In this document: piece after piece, positions 33,702-42,116 of the stretch
How positions within the stretch are numbered: the stretch's first letter is position 1
Layout of the letters: each line of letters starts with the position of its first letter
Source: Oceanicola sp. 502str15
Lineage (GTDB): Bacteria; Pseudomonadota; Alphaproteobacteria; Rhodobacterales; Rhodobacteraceae
Assembly: GCF_024105635.1 (NCBI RefSeq)
Contig: NZ_WYDQ01000001.1
Coordinates: forward strand, 3,844,501 to 3,908,500
DNA length: 64,000 nucleotides
Direction of reading: 5' to 3'
Made by a program: the position numbers and the translations under genes
The notes under the pieces: model-generated
Told to the model about the DNA's origin: nothing
The model's database searches: none
The model's input: the letters and a program-made list of their open reading frames with translations, nothing else

Positions 33702-34754
33702 CTAGGACGGGGCGGCGGTGCTTTGCCGGGCGACCAGCTCGACGCTGATCGTTTCAACCCGGCCTTGCCCGGAGGCGGCCAGCGGGTCGTCTGCCGAGGC
33801 GATGCGCTCCAGCAGGAGCCGGGCTGACTGGCGGCCAAGGGCGTGCCGGTCCTGACGGATGGTGGTGAGGGCCGGTGTATAGACCTTGCTCAACTCGATA
33901 TCGTCGAAGCCCACGACCGAGATATCCTCGGGCACCCGCACCCCTGCCGCATTGAGCGTGGACATCAGTGCAAAGGCCACCTGGTCGGAGGCGCAGAACA
34001 CGGCGCTCGGGCGCTCCTCCATGGCGATGATCCGCTGCGCGGCCTCGCGGCCCGAGGCGAGCGAGAAGTCGCCACGGATGATCCAGTCATCGCGGCTGGG
34101 CAGGCCGAGGCGCGCGCGTTCGGCCAGCATTCCGGCGCGACGGGCCTTGGTGAGCACATTGCCTGCCGGACCGGTCACATGGGCAATGTCACGATGGCCG
34201 AGGTCGTAGAGATGCTGAACGGCCAGCCGCGCCCCTTCCTCATTGTCGGAGCGCACCGAAGGTAGGCTGGCCCCATCGACCCATTCGCAGGCAAAGACGA
34301 TACGGTCGGCAACCCCGGCGGCATCGAAGGCCTCGAGATCCGCCGGGGCGAGGCCGCCATCGAGCGAGATCATCCCGTCGATGCGCCCGTCGAGAAAGTA
34401 TCCGGCCAGTTCGCGTCCGCCGGACGCGCTGCTGGCGGTGTCGGCAATGAGCACCGAGGTATCGCTGCCCGCGAAGCTCTCGGAAATCGCGGCAAGAATT
34501 GTGCTGAAGAACGGGTTGCCCAAGTTGGGCACCAGCACCAGAACCGCACCGGCCTTCTGCATCCGCAGGTTTCGCGCGGCATGATTTACCCGGTAGCCGG
34601 TGATTCGAACGGCATCTTCCACCGCTTTGCGTGTGCTCTCGGTGAGCAGGTCGGGGTTGGACAATGCCCGGCTGACCGTGGCCGTCGAAACCCCGGCCTC
34701 CCGCGCAACATCCCGAATTCTGACCGTTTTTTGAGCCACTGAAAAAATTCCCAT
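33702..34754 (-). CDS. LacI-family transcriptional repressor of the ABC/xyloside locus
   Basis: The 350-aa protein has the LacI helix-turn-helix at about 12-60 (IRDVAREAGVSTATVSRAL, hinge ITGYRVNHAARNLR) and a sugar-binding periplasmic-protein-like domain (LVLVPNLGNPFFSTILAAIS, FCASDQVAFALM, SVVGFDDIELSKVYTPALT). It diverges from the ABC importer, and two palindromic operators lie in the gap, so autoregulation and repression of the importer are likely. ATG 34754 has AAGG close upstream. Longer in-frame extensions do not resemble LacI proteins. Confidence 0.93.
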   Translation of the reverse strand: MGIFSVAQKTVRIRDVAREAGVSTATVSRALSNPDLLTESTRKAVEDAVRITGYRVNHAARNLRMQKAGAVLVLVPNLGNPFFSTILAAISESFAGSDTSVLIADTASSASGGRELAGYFLDGRIDGMISLDGGLAPADLEAFDAAGVADRIVFACEWVDGASLPSVRSDNEEGARLAVQHLYDLGHRDIAHVTGPAGNVLTKARRAGMLAERARLGLPSRDDWIIRGDFSLASGREAAQRIIAMEERPSAVFCASDQVAFALMSTLNAAGVRVPEDISVVGFDDIELSKVYTPALTTIRQDRHALGRQSARLLLERIASADDPLAASGQGRVETISVELVARQSTAAPS

Positions 34755-34784
34755 CCGCCTTGCCTGATAGCGATAACGCGGCGC

Positions 34785-34813
34785 TTGACAAGGGCGGCAG
34801 TGCCGGAAACTAT
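34785..34813 (+). promoter_or_regulatory. Possible sigma-70-type promoter of the ABC operon
   Basis: TTGACA (34785-34790), a 17-base spacer and AACTAT (34808-34813). The -10 element is poor, but the LacI-type operator starts 3 bases later, where a bound repressor would block initiation. Confidence 0.4.
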
Positions 34814-34815
34814 CC

Positions 34816-34831
34816 ATGTAATCGTTTACAT
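34816..34831. promoter_or_regulatory. LacI-type operator 1
   Basis: ATGTAATCGTTTACAT is a LacI-family palindrome with a central CG. It sits just after a possible promoter between lacI and the ABC operon. Confidence 0.7.
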
Positions 34832-34884
34832 ACAAGCCCGAGAGTTCATGGGCTTTGAAGTTTACGGGCGAGGAGGCCCTGAAC

Positions 34885-34900
34885 ATGTAAACGATTACAG
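34885..34900. promoter_or_regulatory. LacI-type operator 2
   Basis: The core TGTAAACGATTACA is the exact reverse complement of the operator 1 core, centred 69 bp downstream and 75 bases before the solute-binding protein gene. Two identical sites allow repression by looping. Confidence 0.7.
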
Positions 34901-34967
34901 GCGCCGTGGAGGCGGCGTTGAAAACGTAAGGGCCTGCCACGCGCAGCGCCCGCAGGGAGGAATAGAG

Positions 34968-36200
34968 ATGACGTTTCGCACCATTCTGATGGCGGGTACG
35001 GCGCTGTGCGCGGGCACCGCCCTTTCGGCTGCCGATCTCGAAGTGACCCATTGGTGGACTTCGGGCGGCGAGGCGGCTGCCGTGCAGCAGTTTGCCACCG
35101 AGTTCGAGAGCCAGACTGACCACAAGTGGGTCGACGGCGCGATTGCCGGGGGCGGGGGCACCGCCCGCCCGGTGATGGTGAGCCGGATCATCGGGGGCGA
35201 CCCGATGGGGGCGTTCCAGTTCAACCACGGGCGGCAGGCCGAGGAACTGATCGAGGCCGGGCTGCTGCGCGACATGACCCATGTGGCCGAGGCCGAGGGC
35301 TGGAAGGATATCGTGAACCCGCCGAGCCTGCTGGATGCCTGCACGGTTGATGGCAAGATTTACTGCGCGCCGGTGAACATCCATTCGTGGCAGTGGCTGT
35401 GGCTTTCCAACAAGGCGTTTGCCGATGCCGGCGTCGAGGTGCCGACCAACTGGGACGAGTTCGTGGCCGCCGCGCCCGCGCTGAAGGAGGCGGGCATTCA
35501 GCCGATGGCCCTGGGCGGGCAGAGCTGGCAGAGTTCGGGCGCGTTCAACGTGCTGATGGCCACGCTGGCCGGGCCGGACGTGTTGCAGAAGATCTATGGC
35601 GACGGAGATGCCGAGCTGGCCGGGGGTGAGGAGATGGCCCGCGTGTTCAAGGCCGCCGAGGACATGCGCGGCATGGTCGAAGGCTCCAACGTGCAGGACT
35701 GGAATCAGGCCACCAACATGGTGATCACCGCCAAGGCCGGCGGGCAGATCATGGGTGACTGGGCGCAGGGCGAATTTGCCGTGGCGGGCCAGAAAGCCGG
35801 TGAGGATTACACCTGCCTGCCGGGCCTCGGGGTGATCGAGGTGCTCTCGACCGGGGGCGATGCCTTCTACTTCCCCGAGACCGGCGATGCCGAGATCGAG
35901 GCGGCGCAGGACGCGCTGGCCGCGACCCTGCTGGCGCCGCAGACACAGGTGGCCTTCAACCTCAAGAAAGGCTCGCTGCCGATCCGGGGCGATGTGGACC
36001 TCGCCGCCGCGAATGACTGCATGAAGAAGGGCCTCCAGCTGCTCGCCGACGGCAAGACCATGCCCGACGTGAACATGCTGAACACCGAAGACACCAACAA
36101 CCAGCTCAACGATCTCTTCGTTCAGTTCTTCCAGGATCCGTCGATCAGCGCCGAGGATGCTCAGGCGCGCTTTGTCGGGATCGTGGAAAACAAGGACTGA
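34968..36200 (+). CDS. ABC transporter sugar-binding protein (CUT1 type)
   Basis: This periplasmic protein delivers an oligosaccharide to the ABC importer. The 410-aa precursor has a signal peptide (MTFRTILMAGTALCAGTALS, cut near AADL) and the extracellular binding-protein family 1 fold: VTHWWTSGGEAAAVQQFATE, YCAPVNIHSWQWLWLSNKAF and QIMGDWAQGEFA. The aromatic residues near HSWQWLW fit sugar stacking. GGGAGG lies 8 bases before ATG 34968. It is the first gene of an eight-gene operon with GH43, so a xyloside is a plausible ligand. Confidence 0.92.
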   Translation: MTFRTILMAGTALCAGTALSAADLEVTHWWTSGGEAAAVQQFATEFESQTDHKWVDGAIAGGGGTARPVMVSRIIGGDPMGAFQFNHGRQAEELIEAGLLRDMTHVAEAEGWKDIVNPPSLLDACTVDGKIYCAPVNIHSWQWLWLSNKAFADAGVEVPTNWDEFVAAAPALKEAGIQPMALGGQSWQSSGAFNVLMATLAGPDVLQKIYGDGDAELAGGEEMARVFKAAEDMRGMVEGSNVQDWNQATNMVITAKAGGQIMGDWAQGEFAVAGQKAGEDYTCLPGLGVIEVLSTGGDAFYFPETGDAEIEAAQDALAATLLAPQTQVAFNLKKGSLPIRGDVDLAAANDCMKKGLQLLADGKTMPDVNMLNTEDTNNQLNDLFVQFFQDPSISAEDAQARFVGIVENKD

Positions 36201-36215
36201 TCTCGCGTCTACCCA

Positions 36216-36245
36216 GGGGCCGGGCCGCGCAAGTGGCCCGGTTCC
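36216..36245 (+). other. Stem-loop between ABC binding-protein gene and first permease
   Basis: GGGGCCGGGCC pairs with GGCCCGGTTCC (11 bp, two G-U pairs) around an 8-base loop, starting 16 bases after the stop. No T-run follows. The position mirrors the hairpins after all three dctP genes, which suggests protection of the upstream message. Confidence 0.6.
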
Positions 36246-36278
36246 GGGGCAGTGCGACTGTGCGAAGAGGGGAGCGCC

Positions 36279-37169
36279 ATGGCTTCGGCCCGCCCGTCAG
36301 GGCTTTTCAGGAACATCAACGCCAAGATCGCCGCCATCCCGATGGTGCTGACCGCCTTGGTGGTTTTCACCGGCGGCACGATCTGGACGGTGGTTTACAG
36401 CTTCACCAACTCCAAGCTGCTGCCGCGCGAGAAGTTCGTGGGCTTGCAGCAATACGAGCGGCTCTGGAGCACCGAGCGCTGGAACGTGGCGATCGAGAAC
36501 CTGATGATCTACGGCGCGTGCATGGTGGTGTTCAGCCTCGTGATCGGCTTCGTGCTCGCCGCGCTGCTCGACCAGAAGATCCGGTTTGAAAACACCTTCC
36601 GCACCATCCTGCTTTATCCCTTCGCCCTCAGTTTCATCGTGACCGGCCTTGTCTGGCAATGGCTGCTCAACCCCGATTTCGGCATCCAGTCGGTGATCCG
36701 GGCGATGGGTTGGACGAGCTTTGATTTCGACCCGCTCTATGACGCCGATATCGTCATCTACGGCGTGCTCATCGCCGGGCTGTGGCAGGGCACCGGGCTG
36801 GTGATGTGCCTGATGCTGGCGGGGCTGCGCGGCATAGATCAGGAGATCTGGAAGGCGGCGCGGGTGGACGGGATTCCGATGTGGAAGACCTATATCTTCA
36901 TCGTCATTCCGATGATGCGTCCGGTGTTCATCACCACGCTGGTCATCATCGCCAGCGGCATCGTGCGGCTTTACGACCTGATCGTGGCGCAGACGGGAGG
37001 CGGGCCGGGGATCGCCTCGGATGTGCCGGCGAAATACGTTTATGACTACATGTTTCAGGGGCAGAACCTTGGGCAGGGCTTTGCCGCCTCGACGATGATG
37101 CTGCTGGCGGTGCTGATCGTCATCATCCCCTGGGCCTATCTGGAATTCGGGGGGAAGAAGCGTGTCTGA
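36279..37169 (+). CDS. ABC transporter permease 1 (MalF/UgpA type)
   Basis: Inner-membrane subunit of the CUT1 importer, 296 aa with six helices. The ATPase-contact (EAA) loop reads DQEIWKAARVDGIPMWKTYI, ending near IPMMRPV. The N-terminal helix is VLTALVVFTGGTIWTVVYSF. GGGGAG lies just before ATG 36279. It overlaps the next gene by 8 bases. Confidence 0.93.
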   Translation: MASARPSGLFRNINAKIAAIPMVLTALVVFTGGTIWTVVYSFTNSKLLPREKFVGLQQYERLWSTERWNVAIENLMIYGACMVVFSLVIGFVLAALLDQKIRFENTFRTILLYPFALSFIVTGLVWQWLLNPDFGIQSVIRAMGWTSFDFDPLYDADIVIYGVLIAGLWQGTGLVMCLMLAGLRGIDQEIWKAARVDGIPMWKTYIFIVIPMMRPVFITTLVIIASGIVRLYDLIVAQTGGGPGIASDVPAKYVYDYMFQGQNLGQGFAASTMMLLAVLIVIIPWAYLEFGGKKRV

Positions 37170-38091
37170 TCCGGGCATCCTTGCCACCGCCGCCGTCGGG
37201 GCCGATGCGCTCGAGGGGCCGAGCGGCCCCAAGCCGCGCCGCCGGTTTTCGCGGCGCAACATCTTCATCTACGGCACGCTGATCGTGGTGGCGCTCTACT
37301 ACCTGCTGCCGCTCTACGTGATGATCGTGACCTCGCTGAAGGGGATGCCCGAAATCCGGCTGGGCAACATCTTTGCGCCGCCGGTGGAGATTACCTTTCA
37401 GCCATGGGTGAAAGCATGGGCAGAGGCCTGCACCGGGCTGAACTGCGACGGGCTTTCGCGCGGATTCTGGAACTCGGTGCGGATCACGGTGCCCTCGGTA
37501 GCGCTCTCGATCTTGATCGCGAGCGTCAACGGCTACGCGCTGGCGAACTGGCGGTTCAAGGGGGCGGATATCTTCTTCACCATCCTGATCTTCGGGGCCT
37601 TCATCCCCTATCAGGTGATGCTCTATCCGATCGTCATCATCCTGCGGGAGATCGGGCTGTACGGCTCGCTGACCGGGCTGATCCTTGTGCATTCGGTCTT
37701 CGGGATGCCGATTTTGACGCTGCTGTTCCGCAACTACTTCACCTCGCTGCCAGAGGAGCTGTTCAAGGCGGCGCGGGTCGATGGGGCGGGGTTCTGGCAG
37801 ATTTACTTTCAGATCATGCTGCCAATGTCCCTGCCGATCTTCGTGGTGGCGATGATCCTGCAAGTCACTGGAATCTGGAACGATTTCCTATTCGGCGTGG
37901 TCTACACCAAGCCCGACCTCTACCCGATGACGGTGCAGCTCAACAACATCGTCAACTCGGTGCAGGGGGTGAAGGAATACAACGTCAACATGGCGGCGAC
38001 CCTGCTCACCGGGCTGGTGCCGCTCATCATCTACTTCATCTCGGGAAAGCTCTTCGTGCGTGGCATCGCTGCGGGCGCGGTCAAAGGTTGA
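37162..38091 (+). CDS. ABC transporter permease 2 (MalG/UgpE type)
   Basis: Second membrane subunit, 309 aa with six helices (first about 33-55: IYGTLIVVALYYLLPLYVMI). The EAA loop is PEELFKAARVDGAGFWQIYF with IMLPMSLP. It starts with GTG at 37162 inside the end of permease 1, so it is translationally coupled. A proline- and arginine-rich N-terminus (about 1-30) is cytoplasmic. Confidence 0.93.
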   Translation: MSDPGILATAAVGADALEGPSGPKPRRRFSRRNIFIYGTLIVVALYYLLPLYVMIVTSLKGMPEIRLGNIFAPPVEITFQPWVKAWAEACTGLNCDGLSRGFWNSVRITVPSVALSILIASVNGYALANWRFKGADIFFTILIFGAFIPYQVMLYPIVIILREIGLYGSLTGLILVHSVFGMPILTLLFRNYFTSLPEELFKAARVDGAGFWQIYFQIMLPMSLPIFVVAMILQVTGIWNDFLFGVVYTKPDLYPMTVQLNNIVNSVQGVKEYNVNMAATLLTGLVPLIIYFISGKLFVRGIAAGAVKG

Positions 38092-38094
38092 GGC

Positions 38095-39171
38095 ATGGAA
38101 AACAGTATTGAAATCAAACACCTCGATCTGTCCTTCGGCGCCGTCAAGGTGCTGCGCGACCTGAACCTCGAAGTGAAGCAGGGAGAGTTTCTGGTGCTGC
38201 TCGGCTCCTCGGGCTGCGGCAAGTCGACCCTGCTCAACTGCATCGCCGGGCTGCTCGATGTGACCGGCGGGCAGATCTGGATCGGCGGCAAGAACGTGAC
38301 ATGGGAGGAGCCGTCGCGGCGCGGGATCGGCATGGTGTTTCAGAGCTATGCGCTCTACCCGCAGATGACGGTGCGCGGCAATCTGACCTTTGGCCTAAAG
38401 AACGCGGGCATCCCCAAGGCGGAAATTGCACAGCGGGTGGAGCGGGCGGCCAAGGTGCTGCAAATGGATGCGCTGCTGGACCGCAAGCCCTCCGCGCTTT
38501 CGGGCGGGCAGCGGCAGCGGGTGGCGATTGGCCGGGCGCTGGTGCGCGACGTGGATGTGTTCCTGTTCGACGAGCCGCTCTCCAACCTTGATGCCAAGCT
38601 GAGGGCCGACCTGCGGGTGGAGATCAAGCAGCTTCATGCGACGCTGGGCAACACGATGATCTATGTCACCCACGACCAGATCGAGGCGATGACGCTGGCC
38701 GACAGGATCGCGATCATGAAAAGCGGGATGATCCTGCAACTCGACTCCCCGAACGAAATCTACAACCGCCCGGCCAGCAAATACGTGGCCGAGTTCATCG
38801 GCTCTCCGACGATGAATTTCTTCGAGGGCGAGGTGCAGGGCGGGCGGTTTGTGACCGGCGAACTTTCGATCCCGCTGGAGGGCTATGGCTGGCAGGGCGC
38901 GCCGGGGGAGGGCGCGGCATGGCTCGGCATAAGGCCCGAGCATATCGCCAGCGACGAGCTGGCCGCGAGCAAGCCCTTTCAGGTGGAGGCGACGGTGGAC
39001 CTCGTGGAGCCGCTCGGCTCGGACACGCTGCTGCGCTGCGATGTGGCGGGGCGGCATGTGTGGGTGCGGATCGACGGGCAGACCGAGATCGCCCCCGGCG
39101 CGCCCCTGCCGCTCGGCTTTTCGGCCGAGCGCGCGCATCTCTTTGATAAAGCGGACGAAACCCGGCTCTGA
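38095..39171 (+). CDS. ABC transporter ATP-binding protein (UgpC/MalK type)
   Basis: Drives the CUT1 importer. The 358-aa protein has Walker [10 protein letters not shown] (37-45), Q-loop [10 protein letters not shown], signature [15 protein letters not shown], Walker [15 protein letters not shown]-loop YVTHDQ, and the C-terminal TOBE domain (about 240-350, LGIRPEHI and [10 protein letters not shown]) typical of MalK-like proteins that can bind regulators. It begins 3 bases after the permease stop. Confidence 0.95.
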   Translation: MENSIEIKHLDLSFGAVKVLRDLNLEVKQGEFLVLLGSSGCGKSTLLNCIAGLLDVTGGQIWIGGKNVTWEEPSRRGIGMVFQSYALYPQMTVRGNLTFGLKNAGIPKAEIAQRVERAAKVLQMDALLDRKPSALSGGQRQRVAIGRALVRDVDVFLFDEPLSNLDAKLRADLRVEIKQLHATLGNTMIYVTHDQIEAMTLADRIAIMKSGMILQLDSPNEIYNRPASKYVAEFIGSPTMNFFEGEVQGGRFVTGELSIPLEGYGWQGAPGEGAAWLGIRPEHIASDELAASKPFQVEATVDLVEPLGSDTLLRCDVAGRHVWVRIDGQTEIAPGAPLPLGFSAERAHLFDKADETRL

Positions 39172-39192
39172 GCCGATACGACAGGACCGAAC

Positions 39193-39942
39193 ATGACGAT
39201 TTCATACCAGCTCTATTCCTCCCGCGATGCCGGGCCTTGGGAGGAGGTGCTCAGGCATCTTGCCTCGCTCGGCTACGAGAATGTCGAGGGGTTTGGCGGG
39301 GTTTACGAAGACCCCCATGCCTTCAAGGCGCTGCTTGACGAGAACGGGCTGGCGATGCCTTCGGGGCATTACTTTCCGCTCGCCTCCTTCGAGGAGGATT
39401 TCGACAAGAGCATGGTGGCCGCCAAGGTGCTTGGCATGGAGCGGGTGTTTTGCCCGGCGCCGACCGACGCGTATCGCAACGGCGCCGATCTGGGCGCGTG
39501 GAAGGACCTTGCCAATCGGCTCAGCGAGGCGGGCAAGCGGGTGAGGGGCGCGGGGCTGCGCTTTGGCTGGCACAACCACCATTGGGAGTTCATGGCGCTG
39601 CCGGATGGCACCCTGCCGATGCATGTGATCCTCGACCTCGCCCCCGAGATCGAATGGGAGATGGACGTGGCCTGGGTGGTGCGCGGCGGGGCCGATCCGC
39701 TGAAGTGGATCGACGCGTGGAAGGGCCGGATCACCACGGCCCATGTGAAGGACATCGCCCCCGAGGGGGAGTGCGAGGATGAAGACGGCTGGGCCGATGT
39801 GGGCCACGGCACGATGGATTGGGCCGGGCTGATGGCGGCTCTGAGGGGCGCGGGCGTGGACCTGTTCGTGATGGAGCATGACAAGCCGAGTGACGCGCGG
39901 CGCTTTGCAGAGCGCTCCATTGCCGCCGTGAAGGAGCTTTGA
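39193..39942 (+). CDS. Sugar phosphate isomerase/epimerase-like TIM-barrel protein
   Basis: The 249-aa protein has the AP-endonuclease 2/xylose isomerase-like barrel: YENVEGFGGVYEDPHAF, GLRFGWHNHHWEF, MDVAWVVRGGADPLKWID and the metal-binding end VKDIAPEGE plus FVMEHDKPSD. Family members isomerise or epimerise sugars or keto-sugars and several act in pathways with Gfo/Idh dehydrogenases, as here, where one follows after 3 bases. AGGA precedes the ATG. Exact reaction is unknown. Confidence 0.87.
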   Translation: MTISYQLYSSRDAGPWEEVLRHLASLGYENVEGFGGVYEDPHAFKALLDENGLAMPSGHYFPLASFEEDFDKSMVAAKVLGMERVFCPAPTDAYRNGADLGAWKDLANRLSEAGKRVRGAGLRFGWHNHHWEFMALPDGTLPMHVILDLAPEIEWEMDVAWVVRGGADPLKWIDAWKGRITTAHVKDIAPEGECEDEDGWADVGHGTMDWAGLMAALRGAGVDLFVMEHDKPSDARRFAERSIAAVKEL

Positions 39943-39945
39943 GCC

Positions 39946-41067
39946 ATGGTTGATGTTCTGGGAATTGGCGTGATCGGCTGCGGCAACATTTCGGCCGCCT
40001 ACATGCGGCTTGCGCCGCTGTTCAGGGGCATCGAGATGCGGGCCTGCGCCGATCTGAGCGAGGAGGCCGCCAAGGCGCGGGCTGAGGAGTTTGGCCTGCG
40101 GGCGGAGAGCATCGACGGGCTGCTGGCGGCCGATGACGTGGATATCGTGGTGAACCTCACGGTGCCCAACGCGCATTTCGAGGTGTCCAAACGTGTGCTG
40201 GAGGCGGGCAAGCATGTGTATAGCGAAAAGCCCTTCGTGCTGACGCTGGAGCAGGGCGAGGCGCTGAAGGCGCTGGCCGAGAGCAAGGGCCTGCGGGTTG
40301 GCTCGGCGCCCGATACCTTCCTTGGCGGGGCGCATCAGTTGGCGCGGCATCTGGTGGACAGCGAGGCGGTGGGGCGGATCACGAGCGGCACCTGTTTCGT
40401 GCAGAGCGCGGGCATGGAGATGTGGCACCCGAACCCGGATTTCTTCTTTCAGCCGGGGGCCGGGCCGGTGCTGGACATTGGCCCCTATTACGTGAGCAAC
40501 CTCGTGCAGCTGCTCGGGCCGGTGGTGCGCGTTGTGGCGATGAGTTCCAGCGCCAATGAATACCGCACCATCACCTCGCAGCCGCGCCATGGCGAGAAGA
40601 TCAGGGTGGAGACGCCGACGACGATCCACTCGATCCTGCAATTCGAGAGCGGGGCGCAGGTGACGTTTATCGCCAGTTGGGACGTGTGGCAGCATGGGCA
40701 TGCGAATATGGAGCTTTATGGCACCGAGGGCACCCTGCATGTGCCGGACCCGAACTTCTTTGGCGGCGAGGTGCGGGTGACGGAGAAGGGGGCGTTTACC
40801 AATATTTCCGGCGAGTGGGCGCATCCGTTTGGCAAGTCGAACGAGGGGGTGCGGGCGAATTATCGCACGGCAGGGCTGGCCGATATGGCGCAGGCGATTC
40901 TGGAGGGGCGGGCGCATCGGTGTTCGGATGCGTTTGCCACCCATGTGGTGGATGTGATGACCTCGATCCTCAAGGCGGGCGAGGAAGGCCGCGCGCTGGA
41001 TATTGCCACCACCTGCGCGCGCCCCGAGGCGCTGGGGCCGGATGCGGCGCGGGGGTTGCTGGCATGA
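39946..41067 (+). CDS. Gfo/Idh/MocA-family oxidoreductase
   Basis: The 373-aa protein has an N-terminal Rossmann domain (IGVIGCGNISAAYMRLAP), the EKP motif (YSEKPFVLTLEQG) and a C-terminal domain with GPVLDIGPYYVSNLVQLLGP, where the catalytic histidine is replaced in part (DIGPYY). It probably oxidises a sugar at C3 or C1 together with the preceding epimerase. AAGGAG lies 9 bases before the ATG. The stop overlaps the next start (ATGA). Confidence 0.88.
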   Translation: MVDVLGIGVIGCGNISAAYMRLAPLFRGIEMRACADLSEEAAKARAEEFGLRAESIDGLLAADDVDIVVNLTVPNAHFEVSKRVLEAGKHVYSEKPFVLTLEQGEALKALAESKGLRVGSAPDTFLGGAHQLARHLVDSEAVGRITSGTCFVQSAGMEMWHPNPDFFFQPGAGPVLDIGPYYVSNLVQLLGPVVRVVAMSSSANEYRTITSQPRHGEKIRVETPTTIHSILQFESGAQVTFIASWDVWQHGHANMELYGTEGTLHVPDPNFFGGEVRVTEKGAFTNISGEWAHPFGKSNEGVRANYRTAGLADMAQAILEGRAHRCSDAFATHVVDVMTSILKAGEEGRALDIATTCARPEALGPDAARGLLA

Positions 41068-42116
41068 GCGTTTATGCGGCGGCGGAGGACCGCTATGAGC
41101 GGATGGCGTATCGGCGGTGCGGGCGGTCGGGGCTGAAGCTGCCGGCGGTGTCGCTGGGGCTTTGGCACAACTTCGGGGACGACGCGCCGCATGAGACCAA
41201 GCGGGAAATCTGCCGCACGGCCTTCGACCACGGGATCACCCATTTCGACCTCGCCAACAACTACGGGCCGAGGCCGGGCGCGGCGGAGCAGGCCTTTGGC
41301 GAGATTTTGCGGACGGATTTTGCGCCTTACCGCGATGAGCTGATCATCTCGTCGAAGGCGGGATACGGCATGTGGCCGGGGCCTTATGGCGAGTGGGGGA
41401 GCCGGAAGTATCTGGTGGCGAGTTGTGACCAGTCGCTGAGGCGGATGGGGCTGGATTACGTCGATATCTTCTATTCGCACCGGTTTGACCCGGACACGCC
41501 GCTGGAAGAGACGATGGGCGCGCTGGATTACATCGTGCGCTCGGGGCGGGCGCTTTATGCGGGGATTTCCTCGTATAATTCGGAGCGGACGCGGGAGGCG
41601 GTGGCGATCCTGAAGGAGCTGGGCACGCCCTGCCTGATCCACCAGCCGAGCTACAACATGATCAACCGCTGGGTCGAGCGGGACGGGTTGAAGGACACGC
41701 TGGCGGAGTTGGGCGTCGGCTCGATTGCCTTCACCCCGCTGGCGCAGGGGATGCTGACGGCGAAGTATCTGGGCGGGGTGCCGGACGGTAGCCGGGCCAC
41801 GCAGGCCAAGAGCCTGCGCAGCGAGATGTTGAACGAGCGGGCGATCGAGAACATCCGGGCGCTCAATGCCATTGCCGAGCTGCGCGGGCAGACGCTGGCG
41901 CAGATGGCGATTGCCTGGGTGCTGCGCGGCGGCGGGATCACCACGGCGCTGATCGGGGCGAGCAAGCCCTCTCAGGTGGTGGATTGCGTCGGTGCGGTGG
42001 GGAACCTGGAGTTCACGGAAGGAGAGCTGGCGGAGATCGACGAATACGCCGACGAGGAGGCGATCAACCTCTGGGCACAATCTGCCGAGCAAACGAAAGG
42101 CGCGGCGCAGCGATGA
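41064..42116 (+). CDS. Aldo/keto reductase, YghZ/Gpr type (AKR14)
   Basis: YghZ reduces L-glyceraldehyde 3-phosphate and other short aldehydes with NADPH. The 350-aa protein follows that enzyme closely: RYERMAYRRCGRSGLKLPA, SLGLWHNFGDD, THFDLANNYGPRPGAAE (catalytic Asp and Tyr), ISSKAGYGMWPGPYGEWGS, IFYSHRFDPDTPLEETM (catalytic His) and LIGASKPSQV. The start overlaps the preceding stop (ATGA). In this operon it may act on an aldehyde from xyloside breakdown. Confidence 0.92.
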   Translation: MSVYAAAEDRYERMAYRRCGRSGLKLPAVSLGLWHNFGDDAPHETKREICRTAFDHGITHFDLANNYGPRPGAAEQAFGEILRTDFAPYRDELIISSKAGYGMWPGPYGEWGSRKYLVASCDQSLRRMGLDYVDIFYSHRFDPDTPLEETMGALDYIVRSGRALYAGISSYNSERTREAVAILKELGTPCLIHQPSYNMINRWVERDGLKDTLAELGVGSIAFTPLAQGMLTAKYLGGVPDGSRATQAKSLRSEMLNERAIENIRALNAIAELRGQTLAQMAIAWVLRGGGITTALIGASKPSQVVDCVGAVGNLEFTEGELAEIDEYADEEAINLWAQSAEQTKGAAQR

